64,000 nucleotides of DNA from Bosea sp. Tri-49 (lineage in GTDB: Bacteria > Pseudomonadota > Alphaproteobacteria > Rhizobiales > Beijerinckiaceae). The notes beneath the pieces are model-generated. The model saw only the letters and a list, made by a program, of their open reading frames with translations, searched no databases and was not told the origin of the DNA. Below, piece after piece: positions 9,802-18,742 of the stretch; position 1 is the stretch's first letter; each line of letters opens with the position of its first letter. The stretch covers positions 2,418,001 to 2,482,000 of the forward strand of contig NZ_CP017946.1 in assembly GCF_003952665.1 (NCBI RefSeq), written 5' to 3'. Both the position numbers and the translations under genes were made by a program.

Positions 9802-9839
9802 AGGTGACGCTAGGGCGGGGCGTTGACAGGTTTACGACG
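9802..9839 (-). promoter_or_regulatory. 38-bp element upstream of vgrG, shared with the DUF2169 operon
   Basis: Read on the minus strand, this 38-bp block matches 33064-33101 (plus strand) at 33 of 38 positions. The longest identical run is CCCGCCCTAGCGTCACCT. It ends 28 bp before the vgrG start and overlaps the last codons of the upstream kinase gene. The other copy ends 21 bp before the start of the DUF2169 gene. The position and orientation relative to the two start codons suggest a shared promoter or regulator site. I cannot assign a sigma factor. Confidence 0.65.
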
Positions 9840-10853
9840 GTGCAGGCGTTCAAGCAGGCTTTGCGCCTGGCCAAGCAAGGCGCGGCGGTGATCGGCGAGG
9901 CGCGGCCGCAGGATGCGTCGGGCGAAATCGAGGGCGCTGCCCGGCCGCGTTTCCACCTCCCAGTCGAAGCCGCGCCGCAGGGCGACCCAGCGGCCGCCGC
10001 GAAAACCGGGCGGCGAGGCCGGGGTGAGCCCCTCCGCCATCGCTGCCGCAGCCGAACGGCCGTCGAAAGGATGCTTCCCGGCGACCATCACATAGGTCAG
10101 CACGGCAAAGGAGAAGATGTCGTCGCGCGGGTCGGGCGCCTGCCCGGCGAGCGCGGCGGGCGAGGCATAGGCCGGCGTGACCGCGCGCAGCCGCCGGAGG
10201 AAAAAGCCGGTCTCGTCCTCGGATGGTCGGTGATCGGGCGGCAGCAAGGGCTGGGCCGTTCCGAAATCGATCAGCTTCACATGGCCGTCCTGGGTGATGA
10301 AGACATTGCCCGGCTTCAGGTCGCCATGGACCATGTCGGCGGCATGCACGGCGGCGAGCCCGGCGCCGAGCTCGGTGACGATGCGCAGGGCCAGCCGGCG
10401 CTCCAGCGCCTTGCCGTCGCGCTCCTGCATCACCTGCGCCAGCGTCTTGCCGCGGAGCAACTCCATGACAAGGAAGTGCAGCGGCCCCTCGCGATCGAAG
10501 TCGTGCACCTTGACGACATTGGGATGGCGCATCGCTAAGAGCCGCCGGCCCTCGCGATGCAGCAGGGTCGCCGCGTCGTCATGGTAGCCGTCGCCGATAT
10601 CGGTGACCTTGAGCGCGACCTCGGGATCGAGCGCCCGCGCCCGCCGCCGGACATGGTCGACGGCACGATAGACCGTGCTCATCCCGCCGCGCCCAACCAC
10701 CTCGATCAGCTCGAAGCGCCCACGCAGCAATGTGCCGAGCGGCGCCGGGAGAGCGCGCTCGCCGGATTGCAGCGCTGAGGTCGCAGGCAAGGTCGCGGCT
10801 TGCATCCCGCGCACTTCGGCCGCGCGGCGACGCCGTCTGCGCCGGACCTTCAC
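9810..10853 (-). CDS. ppkA: T6SS Ser/Thr protein kinase, PpkA-like
   Basis: A 347-residue protein with an Arg-rich start (MKVRRRRRRR), a Hanks kinase domain at about residues 45-310 and a basic C-terminal tail. Key residues are the Gly-loop VGRGGMSTVY, Lys82 (VALKV), the catalytic loop HGDLKPGN (Asp178) and DFG at 196-198. It is a non-RD kinase, like the one at 1119-2465. Its start overlaps the pppA stop by 4 bp (ATGA), the classical T6SS kinase/phosphatase pair acting on the FHA protein in threonine-phosphorylation control of T6SS firing. Unlike Pseudomonas PpkA it has no transmembrane or periplasmic sensor domain, so its input must come from a cytoplasmic partner. Confidence 0.88.
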   Translation of the reverse strand: MKVRRRRRRRAAEVRGMQAATLPATSALQSGERALPAPLGTLLRGRFELIEVVGRGGMSTVYRAVDHVRRRARALDPEVALKVTDIGDGYHDDAATLLHREGRRLLAMRHPNVVKVHDFDREGPLHFLVMELLRGKTLAQVMQERDGKALERRLALRIVTELGAGLAAVHAADMVHGDLKPGNVFITQDGHVKLIDFGTAQPLLPPDHRPSEDETGFFLRRLRAVTPAYASPAALAGQAPDPRDDIFSFAVLTYVMVAGKHPFDGRSAAAAMAEGLTPASPPGFRGGRWVALRRGFDWEVETRPGSALDFARRILRPRLADHRRALLGQAQSLLERLHRRKPVNAPP

Positions 10854-11536
10854 AGCCGCCTCGCGATCACGGCGGTGATGTCGTCACGGCCGCCATTGGC
10901 GACGGCACGAGCGACGAGCCGCTCGGCAAGGCCGGCCAGCGGCTGCGCCAGCAATTCGCCGATCTCGGCATCGGCGAGCGCCTTGTTGAGGCCATCGCTG
11001 CACAGGAGCAGCGTGTCGCCGGGAAGTGTCGGCGTCACGCAACGCGCGATCGGCAGATAGGCGGCCGAGCCGACCGCGCGGGTCAGGACATGGCCGGCAC
11101 CGGGACCGTGCCCGAGCACATGGTCCTCGGTCAGCTGGGCGAGAGCGTCGTCGCGCCGGCGATAGACGCGGCTGTCGCCGGCCCAGAGGCAGACGAGCAT
11201 GCCCTCCCCGACCAAAGCCACCACCACGGTCGAGCCGACGATGTCGCCCTCGGCCGAGCGCGCCGCATGCTCGCGCAGCGCATCGTTGATCGCGGCGATC
11301 CCTTCCTCAGCGAGGGCGACGCGCATGGTCAGCGCCGCCTGCGGCTCGGACACGGCAGCGAGCATGCGGGTGATCGATTGGCTGGCGAGCTCGCCATCGG
11401 CATGGCCGCCCATGCCGTCGGCGACGGCGAACAGCCCCGCCTCCGGCAAGGCGGCGTAGCTGTCCTGATTGACGTCATGGCGCGGCCCTTGCCGCGTCGC
11501 GACCGAGACCTCCCATTCTTCTCCCACGAGGCTCAC
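10850..11536 (-). CDS. pppA: PP2C-family Ser/Thr phosphatase, PppA-like
   Basis: A 228-residue metal-dependent phosphatase. The PP2C motifs are in order: NQDSY, VADGMGGHADG, a GSTVVVAL block, AGDSRVY, LLCSDGL and GGRDDIT. It opposes the T6SS kinase by dephosphorylating the FHA scaffold. The best start is the GTG at 11536 (VSLVGEEWEV), which overlaps the tagF stop as GTGA. The longer ATG frame from 11677 would lie inside tagF and encodes low-complexity Arg-rich sequence. It is followed by the kinase gene with an ATGA overlap. Confidence 0.9.
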   Translation of the reverse strand: MSLVGEEWEVSVATRQGPRHDVNQDSYAALPEAGLFAVADGMGGHADGELASQSITRMLAAVSEPQAALTMRVALAEEGIAAINDALREHAARSAEGDIVGSTVVVALVGEGMLVCLWAGDSRVYRRRDDALAQLTEDHVLGHGPGAGHVLTRAVGSAAYLPIARCVTPTLPGDTLLLCSDGLNKALADAEIGELLAQPLAGLAERLVARAVANGGRDDITAVIARRL

Positions 11537-12225
11537 GCGCCTTGCCGCACAGCCGCGGCACGCCAGCCATCGCGCGACCAGTCGCCGGAGAAAAAGCCGG
11601 CGCAAGCGGTGGGGTCCGGCAGGCCTACGCAGCGTAAAGCGGCTGCCGGCCGCGCGTTCCAGCGGCCGTGCCACCAATGGCTGGCGCCGTCCTGCGCCGG
11701 GCTGTCGGCGGCGCCGAGCGACAGGCGCTCCGCTTCATTGTCCATGACGAGCCGGCCGCCGCCCGGCCCGAGCCAAAGACTGGCCGCGGCGCGCTGGGCA
11801 TCGAGCCGGCGGCGCAGGCTCACCAGCGCTTCGGGCAGGGATCGCTCGGTCGCGATCAGGTCGAGTACCACGACCTCGAACAGATCGAGCAGCCCCTCGC
11901 TCGCGGCGAATCCGGCACCGTCCTCGACCGGAAGCTCGAGCGCCAGGGTCAGCGGGTAGTGGCGCCGGACGCGATCGACCGAGCTGGCGAACACCCCGAT
12001 CCAGCCTGATGTCCCGATCAGGCCGGGCGCGAGCCGGAAGCGCCAGGGCGGACTGAGCAGATAAGCATCGTCCCAGCGCGCGCCGAGCGCCTGACGGCTC
12101 GCCGTCAGCATTGCCAGCAGCCAGGCTTCCCATGGCGAGACGAAGCGGCCGGGCAATCCCTGCTGCACGAAATCGCCAGCCCAGGGCACCTTGCCGAACA
12201 GGCCGAAGGCCGGGGCTTCGCTCAC
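11533..12225 (-). CDS. tagF: TagF, T6SS-associated protein (ImpM family)
   Basis: A 230-residue TagF/ImpM-family protein. The N-terminus contains the family motif FGKVPWAGDFV and PWEAWL, with further conserved Trp residues through the chain. In Pseudomonas TagF is a post-translational repressor of T6SS assembly, acting through the Fha protein. The start is a GTG at 12225 that overlaps the tssM stop (GTGA). The longer in-frame ORF from 12492 lies within tssM and encodes an unlikely His/Arg-rich sequence. It forms a tagF-pppA-ppkA post-translational control block at the end of the membrane-complex genes. Confidence 0.9.
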   Translation of the reverse strand: MSEAPAFGLFGKVPWAGDFVQQGLPGRFVSPWEAWLLAMLTASRQALGARWDDAYLLSPPWRFRLAPGLIGTSGWIGVFASSVDRVRRHYPLTLALELPVEDGAGFAASEGLLDLFEVVVLDLIATERSLPEALVSLRRRLDAQRAAASLWLGPGGGRLVMDNEAERLSLGAADSPAQDGASHWWHGRWNARPAAALRCVGLPDPTACAGFFSGDWSRDGWRAAAVRQGA

Positions 12226-15200
12226 AGCGAATCCGGGCAGCGGAAGGCGCGCAAGGCGCCGAGATTGAACGGGTTGTTCACGCTCGCCGCCCGCAGCTGG
12301 TAGACGACGCGGGCGTTCTCGTCGCCGGTCACGGTGATGCTGAACTGGTCGGCGCCGCCGCGCGCCGCGAGCGAGGCGGCATCGACCATGCGCAGCAGCG
12401 CCCAGGCGCCGGTGCGCTCGACGCGGGTGTCCTTGCCGTTGAGATCGGTGAGCGTGACCGCGACCGTGCTGGCATCGGTCTTGGTCGGCCATTCCAAGTC
12501 GTAGGCGCGCTGCGCCTCATGGCGATAGACGATGTCCTTGCCGTCGAGCGCCAGCGTCGCGCGCAGCAGCTTCGGATCGAGGAAGCTCGGGCGCAGGCTG
12601 AACTTCAGCGAGGGGGCGGAGCCCGATCCGGCGAAGAAGGCGTTGCGGATCGCCCGTGCCCGGTAGAACTGCGCCAGCGCCTCGCGCTTCAGCGGCAGAG
12701 CCGAGCCGTCGACGGTGATCGGGGCGTAGCCGTTGCGCTGCTCGGTCACGAAGGGCGCGAGATGCTTCTGGAAGAACTCGTCGAGCAGGCCGCCGGGCCG
12801 GAACATGTCGCTGAAATCGCGCAGCGAGACCTCGTCCTTGGCGCTCGCGAACAGCGGATAGCGCTGGTCGAGCGCGGCCTGGCATTGCGGAAGCACATCC
12901 CGGCGCCAGGCCTGGTTGACATAATCGAGGGAGTCGCCAACCACCGAGGAGGCGCTGAGGCTCGCTATCGCCCGCATGATACCGCGCACCGGTTCCGGCC
13001 GCAGCGCCGAATCCGCCCTGAGCTGGCCGAGCGCATCGGCACCGGAGCTGCCGCGCCGCGCGACAGCCTGATAGGCAGCCTGACGCGGATCGGGCGCGTT
13101 GGAGACATTGCTGAGCGCGCCATAGGCGCCGCTGAACAATTCGCGGATGCGCCCCATCGCCGGCTGCGCGCCACCCGGCGCTGCAACCAGCTCTACCAGC
13201 GGACGGAACGGCGCCGCGATGGTCGCACCGGGCCAGGGCCCCTCCCCGAGCGCGGCGGTGGCAGCGGCATTCGCCGCGCTGCTCGCCGCAGCGGCGATGA
13301 GGCCTCCGGCTGCTGTGCCGGCCGGTCCGGGCAAGCCGGCGCTCGCCCCGGCCGGGGCTCCCGGTTGGGTGTCCCCGGGCAGCGGCAATTCCGTATTGGT
13401 GCGGACGATGCCGATCAGCCGTTCGAGCGGCGAGTTGGCGGCTGCCAAGGCCTGCACGGCCGAGAGCGCCTGCTGCGTCTCGGCGAAGGGCACGAGCCGC
13501 GCCGCCGTGATCGCGCCCTGCCAATAGCGGATGTAGTCGGCGACATAGCGGTCCATCACCTCGCGCGTGCCGGTCTGGACCACGCCCGAGCCGGCCGCTT
13601 CGCCGCCGGTGACCCAGTCGATCCCGAGCTCCTCGCGGATCAGGATCGGCAACCGCGGCAGCACAAAATCGTAGAAGGCTTCGCGGGTGAAGGCGGCCGG
13701 GATGACCGAGACCGCGTTGTTGCCGGCGCGACCGAGGCCGAAATCGAGCACGCCGGCGCCGATCGCAGTGGAGAGATCGATCGAGCGCAAGCGCGGGTTC
13801 TGCGCGGCCTCGCGCAACAGCCGGGCATAGACCTGCTCGCTGCGCGGGGTCCGCATCAGTCGCGCCCGCGTGGTGTCGATGATGCGCCGGTCGGTCGGCA
13901 GCGGCTGTGGCAGCAGCACGACGAGCTCGTCGAAATGCCGTCCGAGCTCGGCCGCCCGGCTCTGGTCGACCGGGAAGGCGAGCTGTGCTTCCTCGCGCGC
14001 GGCACGCTGCACCACACTGCGGTCGAAGCGCTCGGTGTCGCTCAGCATGAGATAGCTGCGCAGGAGCTCTCGCACCGCCTCGTTCTCGGCGCCGATCTGG
14101 GAGAGGCCGGTCAGCCGCTCCGATAGGCGCGTCGCGAAGGCCGGATAGAGGCGACCGACGATGAGGCGCTCGCGCAATTCTGCCGCCGCCGGCGCGAGTA
14201 AGGGCGTCGCGCTCAGCCCGAAGCCGTCGAGCCAGCCGAGGATACCGCCCTGCCCGCTCGCATCACGCACGGCATCAGCAGCCTGCAGCACCGGCAGCAA
14301 GGTCGCCGGCGTCGCCCGCGCCGGCACGGCCGCGAGCCGCGTTTCGACCGGGGTAAGCGATTCGTTCGTTGCGGCGATCCTCGCCTGACTGCGGCTCGCC
14401 GCCCCCCACCAGAGCACACTGAGCCCGATCACCAGCGCCGCGGCCACGGCGTAGCCGATGTTCTGGGCCCGCACGAGGCTGCGCTCGAGCTTGCGGTCGA
14501 CGCCGACAAGCCCTTGCTCCTCGAAGATGACATCGGTCAGCAGCCGGTTGACGAAGAAGGCCTTGCCCTGGCCTGAGAACGGCGCGCGCTGGCCGCTGGT
14601 CAGGCCGAAGCTGCGCCCGAACGCCGCGAGCACGCGGTCGATCGGCGTGCCCTCCTGCGTGCCGCTGGTGAAGTAGACGCCACGCAAACGCGACTGCGTT
14701 TCGAACTTGCTCTGCTTGAAAATCTCGTGGACGAAGCTCGCAAGGTCCCGGCGCAAACCGGCGAACTCCTTGGGGAAGAGATAGATGCGCCCGCGCCGGC
14801 TGAGGCCACGCTCGGCATGGGCGCGCTCGCGCATGACCTGGTCGAGGCGGTCAGCGAGCTCGCGCAGGTTCTGGTCAAGGATCTCGGTCAGACGCGTCGC
14901 CAGATTGGCATCGGGCGGAAAGGTCATGCCCCAGACCTGCGCCCGTCCGGTTTCGTTCAGCCCGTCGAAGAACTCGGAGAAGCCGGGGATCAGGTCGCAT
15001 TTGGTGATCAGGAGATAGGTCGGCAATTCGACGCCGAAGGTCTTGGTCAGCTCCTGCAGACGCGCCCGCAGCGCCGCGACATGGCGCTTACGCTCGACCT
15101 CGTTCTGCAGGAGGATATCGGATAGGCTGATCGCCAGGACGATGCCGTTGAGCGGCCGGCGGCCGCGATGGGTCTTGAGCAGGTCGAGAAAGCCGCGCCA

Positions 15201-15815
15201 GGCGGCGGCGTCAACCGCCGCGTTCGATTCATGGGTGGTGTAACGGCCGGCGGTGTCGATCAGCACCGCCTGGTCGGTGAACCACCAGTCGCAATGACGG
15301 GTGCCGCCGAGGCCGGCGACGGGATCGGTCCCGAGCGTGCGCGCCAGCGGGAAGTCGAGCCCGGAATTCTTCAGGATCGTCGTCTTGCCGGAGCCAGGCG
15401 GGCCGATGATGACATACCAGGGCAGCTCGAACAGATAGGCATCGCCCTTGCGCCCGGCGAAGATCGTCTCCTTGAGGGTAGTGAGCGCTCCCTCGAAGCG
15501 TTCGCGGATGATCTCGACCTCGTCGGTCCCGCCGGAATCGGCCATGGCCGCGAGTCCGCCGGTGTCGAGCAGCGACTTGATCATCCGGGCATTGGCGCGA
15601 CGCGCCAGATAGAGGCGCAATAGCGAGACGCCGATCAGGCTCAAGAGCAGCAGGATGATCGCGCTCGTGCGCGCCTCCACCGAGACCAGCGGCGCCCAGC
15701 CGAAGAGCGAGAGATAGGGCCCGCCGGCCCAGATCATCACGCAGAGCGCGACCACACCGAAGACGGTGACCAGCCCGCGCAGCGACAGGAAGCCGAGCAG
15801 ATAGGAGCGGATCAT
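12222..15815 (-). CDS. tssM: TssM (IcmF), inner-membrane component of the T6SS membrane complex
   Basis: A 1197-residue IcmF-family protein. Two transmembrane helices lie near the N-terminus (about residues 8-30 and 46-67). A cytoplasmic NTPase-like domain follows with Walker A GPPGSGKTT, then a third transmembrane helix near residue 450 (NIGYAVAAALVIGLSVLW). The large periplasmic region of about 720 residues ends in the beta-rich domain that contacts TssJ. It spans the inner membrane and connects TssL to the outer-membrane lipoprotein TssJ. It overlaps tssL by 4 bp. The Walker A motif is intact, so nucleotide binding is possible. Its length is typical of the family. An Ala/Gly/Pro-rich linker is near residues 810-870. 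Confidence 0.95.
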   Translation of the reverse strand: MIRSYLLGFLSLRGLVTVFGVVALCVMIWAGGPYLSLFGWAPLVSVEARTSAIILLLLSLIGVSLLRLYLARRANARMIKSLLDTGGLAAMADSGGTDEVEIIRERFEGALTTLKETIFAGRKGDAYLFELPWYVIIGPPGSGKTTILKNSGLDFPLARTLGTDPVAGLGGTRHCDWWFTDQAVLIDTAGRYTTHESNAAVDAAAWRGFLDLLKTHRGRRPLNGIVLAISLSDILLQNEVERKRHVAALRARLQELTKTFGVELPTYLLITKCDLIPGFSEFFDGLNETGRAQVWGMTFPPDANLATRLTEILDQNLRELADRLDQVMRERAHAERGLSRRGRIYLFPKEFAGLRRDLASFVHEIFKQSKFETQSRLRGVYFTSGTQEGTPIDRVLAAFGRSFGLTSGQRAPFSGQGKAFFVNRLLTDVIFEEQGLVGVDRKLERSLVRAQNIGYAVAAALVIGLSVLWWGAASRSQARIAATNESLTPVETRLAAVPARATPATLLPVLQAADAVRDASGQGGILGWLDGFGLSATPLLAPAAAELRERLIVGRLYPAFATRLSERLTGLSQIGAENEAVRELLRSYLMLSDTERFDRSVVQRAAREEAQLAFPVDQSRAAELGRHFDELVVLLPQPLPTDRRIIDTTRARLMRTPRSEQVYARLLREAAQNPRLRSIDLSTAIGAGVLDFGLGRAGNNAVSVIPAAFTREAFYDFVLPRLPILIREELGIDWVTGGEAAGSGVVQTGTREVMDRYVADYIRYWQGAITAARLVPFAETQQALSAVQALAAANSPLERLIGIVRTNTELPLPGDTQPGAPAGASAGLPGPAGTAAGGLIAAAASSAANAAATAALGEGPWPGATIAAPFRPLVELVAAPGGAQPAMGRIRELFSGAYGALSNVSNAPDPRQAAYQAVARRGSSGADALGQLRADSALRPEPVRGIMRAIASLSASSVVGDSLDYVNQAWRRDVLPQCQAALDQRYPLFASAKDEVSLRDFSDMFRPGGLLDEFFQKHLAPFVTEQRNGYAPITVDGSALPLKREALAQFYRARAIRNAFFAGSGSAPSLKFSLRPSFLDPKLLRATLALDGKDIVYRHEAQRAYDLEWPTKTDASTVAVTLTDLNGKDTRVERTGAWALLRMVDAASLAARGGADQFSITVTGDENARVVYQLRAASVNNPFNLGALRAFRCPDSL

Positions 15816-16825
15816 GGCCGCACCACTCTGGAAGCAATCGTGTTCTCGAGTGCCTGCATGCGCTCGACCACCGGCGCGACCTCAACCGCGAGGCGGTAGC
15901 GATGGAAGCTGTACATGGTGACCAGCAGGAACCCTGCGGCGGCGAAGACGATCCAGAGCGGGAAGAAGCTCCGCAGGGCCTTCTCGGCGCCGACGCCCTG
16001 CCAGTGCGCAGAGAGTTCCGAGGGTGGCGGCGGCAGATTGCGGCCGACGAGCTGGCCGACCTCGTCGCGCAGGTCGGCGAGACGCTCGCGGCCATTGTCG
16101 AGCACGCGGTGCATGCCCTCGAAGCCGAGCAGCAGCACGAAGTCGATCAGCTTGAGCAGGGCGATGTTCTTGCGCGGATCGGTCTTCACCCGGTCGAGGA
16201 TGGCGAAGACCTTTTCGCCGCCCCAGGTCTCGTTATGGAAACGGTTGAGCAGCGAGCTGGTGCTCCAGTCGCTGGCGGCGCCCCAGGGCGTCGTCATCAC
16301 CGTCTCGTCGATCACCGAGCAGAGGATGTAGCGTGCAGCCTGGACGTCACCGGCGGCCGCGCCGTTCCTGACCGCCGCCTCCTCGAATTTGTGGATCTGC
16401 TCGATCACCTCGCTGCGCAGCTGCGCGACGTCGGCGAAGTCGACGGCATCGCGCAATTGCGCCACCAGCGCCAGCAGCGGGTTGGCGGCCGCGACGAGCG
16501 CGTCCGAGCCGTCGGCGATCTCGGCATTCGCCTGCAAGGACGCTGGAGGGGCTTCGCGGGTCGATACGGAGGCGCCACGCCGCTGCTGCGGTCTCGCGGG
16601 TTCCGACCGTGGGATGAGCGAAGGCGTGGGCGCTGATGGTGCGAAGCCGGTGGGTCGGGCTGCCGGTAGCGGAGCAAAGGGCTGGGCGGCGAGTGGCTGG
16701 CGTGGCGGCGCGAACGGCGTCGTCGGCGGGTCGTGGATCGCCGCTCCGGCCGGCCGCGGCTGTGCCAAGCCGATCGGCCTGTGCCCGACGACGGTCGGCG
16801 GATCGAAGCTTTGATCACTGCTCAC
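15812..16825 (-). CDS. tssL: TssL (DotU), short form lacking the OmpA domain
   Basis: A 337-residue DotU/IcmH-family protein. About 110 residues of Pro/Ala-rich cytoplasmic tail precede the conserved DotU domain (residues 115-285, with the family sequence ILCSVIDETVMTTPWG). A single C-terminal transmembrane helix follows (FFPLWIVFAAAGFLLVTMYSF), ending in about 30 periplasmic residues. Many TssL proteins have a further OmpA-like peptidoglycan-binding domain; this one does not. A separate membrane-anchored OmpA-like protein at 32448-33059 may provide it. It overlaps tssK and tssM by 4 bp each, so the three are coupled. Confidence 0.94.
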   Translation of the reverse strand: MSSDQSFDPPTVVGHRPIGLAQPRPAGAAIHDPPTTPFAPPRQPLAAQPFAPLPAARPTGFAPSAPTPSLIPRSEPARPQQRRGASVSTREAPPASLQANAEIADGSDALVAAANPLLALVAQLRDAVDFADVAQLRSEVIEQIHKFEEAAVRNGAAAGDVQAARYILCSVIDETVMTTPWGAASDWSTSSLLNRFHNETWGGEKVFAILDRVKTDPRKNIALLKLIDFVLLLGFEGMHRVLDNGRERLADLRDEVGQLVGRNLPPPPSELSAHWQGVGAEKALRSFFPLWIVFAAAGFLLVTMYSFHRYRLAVEVAPVVERMQALENTIASRVVRP

Positions 16826-18156
16826 GCGCGCTTCCCGCGAATGGCCCAGAATTCGAGATGCAGGTCGGGATAGTCACCGCTGACATGCAGGGCGAAGGCG
16901 GCCGAGCGCGTCAGATTGCGCCAGAGCTCGACGCTCTGGTCGAGTTCGAAATAGACGCCGCCCTGCAGGAAGGGCAGCTCGCGCGGCGCCACCGGCAGCG
17001 CGGTCAGCGGAATGCCGGGCAGCTGCAGGTTGACGAGATCGCGGATCTGCTCGACCGAGCCGACCTTCATCGAGATCGGCAGCTGGCTTCGCAAGGTCTC
17101 GGTCGGCACGCTCGCCAGCGCGATCAGGACGAAGCGCGCATCCTGGAACAAAGTGCGGTCGCTGATCGTCGAGAGGCGGATGCCGTAGCCGCGATCCTGC
17201 AGGGGCAGCGCGATCGCATTGCGCTCGATCACTACCGCCAGGAGCTGACGCAATTGGTCGAGCACAGCCGCGAAGGAAGCATCGAGATCGAGATGGTCGT
17301 AGGCCGGGAAATCGGCGCTGCGCCGGCGCGAGACCGAGAAGGTCGAGAGCTGGCCGGCGAGCGCCAATGCCGCGCGATAGACCTGCTCGGGGTGCAGGCC
17401 CGGCGTCGCCGCGAAATGGTCGAAGACGGCTTCCTGGCCATTGACGATCGAGAGCACGACGAGATCGACGAGCCCGCCGCTCTCGGCCGCGGCCGGGCCG
17501 GCGGCGGATTGGCCGGCCAGCGCCTCCGCTCGGCTGCGCAGCAGCGAGCGGATCTCGCCGACGAGGCGCACGAGGCGCTGCGAAGCCTGGAAGTCGAGGC
17601 AGGGCGGAACGTAGTTCTCGTCGAGGAGCACGGCGCCGGTCGCATCGACCTCGCGGATTCGTGCGATCGGCAGCGTGACGAGATCGTCCTCGGCTTCCCC
17701 TTCGAGCAGAAGCCGCGCCGAGAGCCGCCCGACCCTGAGGCTGACCGCTGCCCGATCCGGAGCGGTCACGTCGCGCACCGCCTGCTCGGCCGCCTCATAG
17801 CGCCGGCTGCGGCCGCCGTCGCCGATCTCGGCGCCATCGAGCGGCCGCAGCGCCACGACGAGCTTCACCAGGGCATTCTTGGTGTTCGGCGGAACCGCCC
17901 GCGCCTCGATCGCGATGCCGCCGGCGGTGTCGATCACCGTCCCGTCAGGCATCACGGCGGCGACCGACTGGACGGCGATGCGGCCGAGCGGCAGCAACTC
18001 GGCCCCGAGCGTCAGCTTGCGCAGCCCCCAGGCGAAGGCGGCTAGCGCAGTGGTGCGGCCCTCGACCACATGCTCGATCCAGCGGTCATATTGCTGGAAG
18101 TGCTGCGGGCGGATCAGCATGCCCTCGGACCAGAGCGGTTTGCTCACCAGCGTCAT
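16822..18156 (-). CDS. tssK: TssK, T6SS baseplate component
   Basis: A 444-residue TssK (ImpJ/VasE family). It begins with the family signature WSEGMLIRPQHFQQYDR and ends in the receptor-binding-protein-like C-terminal domain. TssK trimers connect the TssFG baseplate wedges to the TssLM membrane complex. The gene starts 55 bp downstream of tssJ, one of the few non-overlapping junctions in the operon, and overlaps tssL by 4 bp. The length is normal. Confidence 0.95.
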   Translation of the reverse strand: MTLVSKPLWSEGMLIRPQHFQQYDRWIEHVVEGRTTALAAFAWGLRKLTLGAELLPLGRIAVQSVAAVMPDGTVIDTAGGIAIEARAVPPNTKNALVKLVVALRPLDGAEIGDGGRSRRYEAAEQAVRDVTAPDRAAVSLRVGRLSARLLLEGEAEDDLVTLPIARIREVDATGAVLLDENYVPPCLDFQASQRLVRLVGEIRSLLRSRAEALAGQSAAGPAAAESGGLVDLVVLSIVNGQEAVFDHFAATPGLHPEQVYRAALALAGQLSTFSVSRRRSADFPAYDHLDLDASFAAVLDQLRQLLAVVIERNAIALPLQDRGYGIRLSTISDRTLFQDARFVLIALASVPTETLRSQLPISMKVGSVEQIRDLVNLQLPGIPLTALPVAPRELPFLQGGVYFELDQSVELWRNLTRSAAFALHVSGDYPDLHLEFWAIRGKRA

Positions 18157-18211
18157 CGGGGGCGGCTCCGGAAGGGTTCTGCGGGCGGGGCGAAGGTCGG
18201 CATGGGCGACC

Positions 18212-18742
18212 TCAGATCAGGCCGAAATTGCGGGAGGCGCGCTGCAGCTCGATCTTCACGGCCAGGGCGCGGACGGTGATCAGGAAGGCGTTGTCGCGGT
18301 CCGGTACGATGTCGACCAGCGAGCGCCATTGCGCGACCTCGATCTGGCGGAAGCCGGCGATCACGCCGATATGCTTCGCCTCGGTCGGCGACTCGCGCTT
18401 GAACGAGCTCTTCTCGCCCGGCTTCACCTCGAGTTCACGCTTGGAGACGAGATCGGCGCCGAGCTTGGCCGTATCGCTGTCGAGCAGCTCGAAGAAGCTC
18501 GCCTGCTCGAAGGCGTTCTTGGTCTTGAGTTCGTAGACGCGCAGCACGATCGGCGACGGGTCGCCATTCTCGTTGGCGTTGATCTCCTGGTCGGCCTCGA
18601 TTCCGAATTCGAGCGAGGTCGTCTTGGCTGCCGGCGGCCCGGAGGAACAAGCAGCGATGAGCGGCGCGCCGGCACCGACCGCCAGGCCGGCGAGAAGCGA
18701 CCGGCGGGTCGGCAGCAGCAGCGATCTCGTGACCGGCCTCAC
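18212..18742 (-). CDS. tssJ: TssJ, T6SS outer-membrane lipoprotein
   Basis: A 176-residue lipoprotein. The signal sequence contains a twin-arginine stretch (TRRSLLAGLAVGAG) and a lipobox ending LIAAC, so the mature protein would start at Cys32. The mature part matches TssJ (VasD/SciN), a transthyretin-like beta-sandwich that binds the periplasmic end of TssM. The RR pair makes Tat export conceivable, although Sec export is usual for this family. The start overlaps the tagH stop by 4 bp (ATGA). Confidence 0.92.
   Translation of the reverse strand: MRPVTRSLLLPTRRSLLAGLAVGAGAPLIAACSSGPPAAKTTSLEFGIEADQEINANENGDPSPIVLRVYELKTKNAFEQASFFELLDSDTAKLGADLVSKRELEVKPGEKSSFKRESPTEAKHIGVIAGFRQIEVAQWRSLVDIVPDRDNAFLITVRALAVKIELQRASRNFGLI

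Noticed and set aside
8010..10538. 842-residue open frame on the plus strand opposite vgrG and the kinase
   Set aside because: It is antisense to two clearly conserved genes, has low-complexity Arg/Ala/His composition and resembles no family. Long antisense frames are expected in high-GC DNA.
12111..14126. 671-residue open frame opposite tssM
   Set aside because: Same reason: a shadow of tssM with no recognisable domain.
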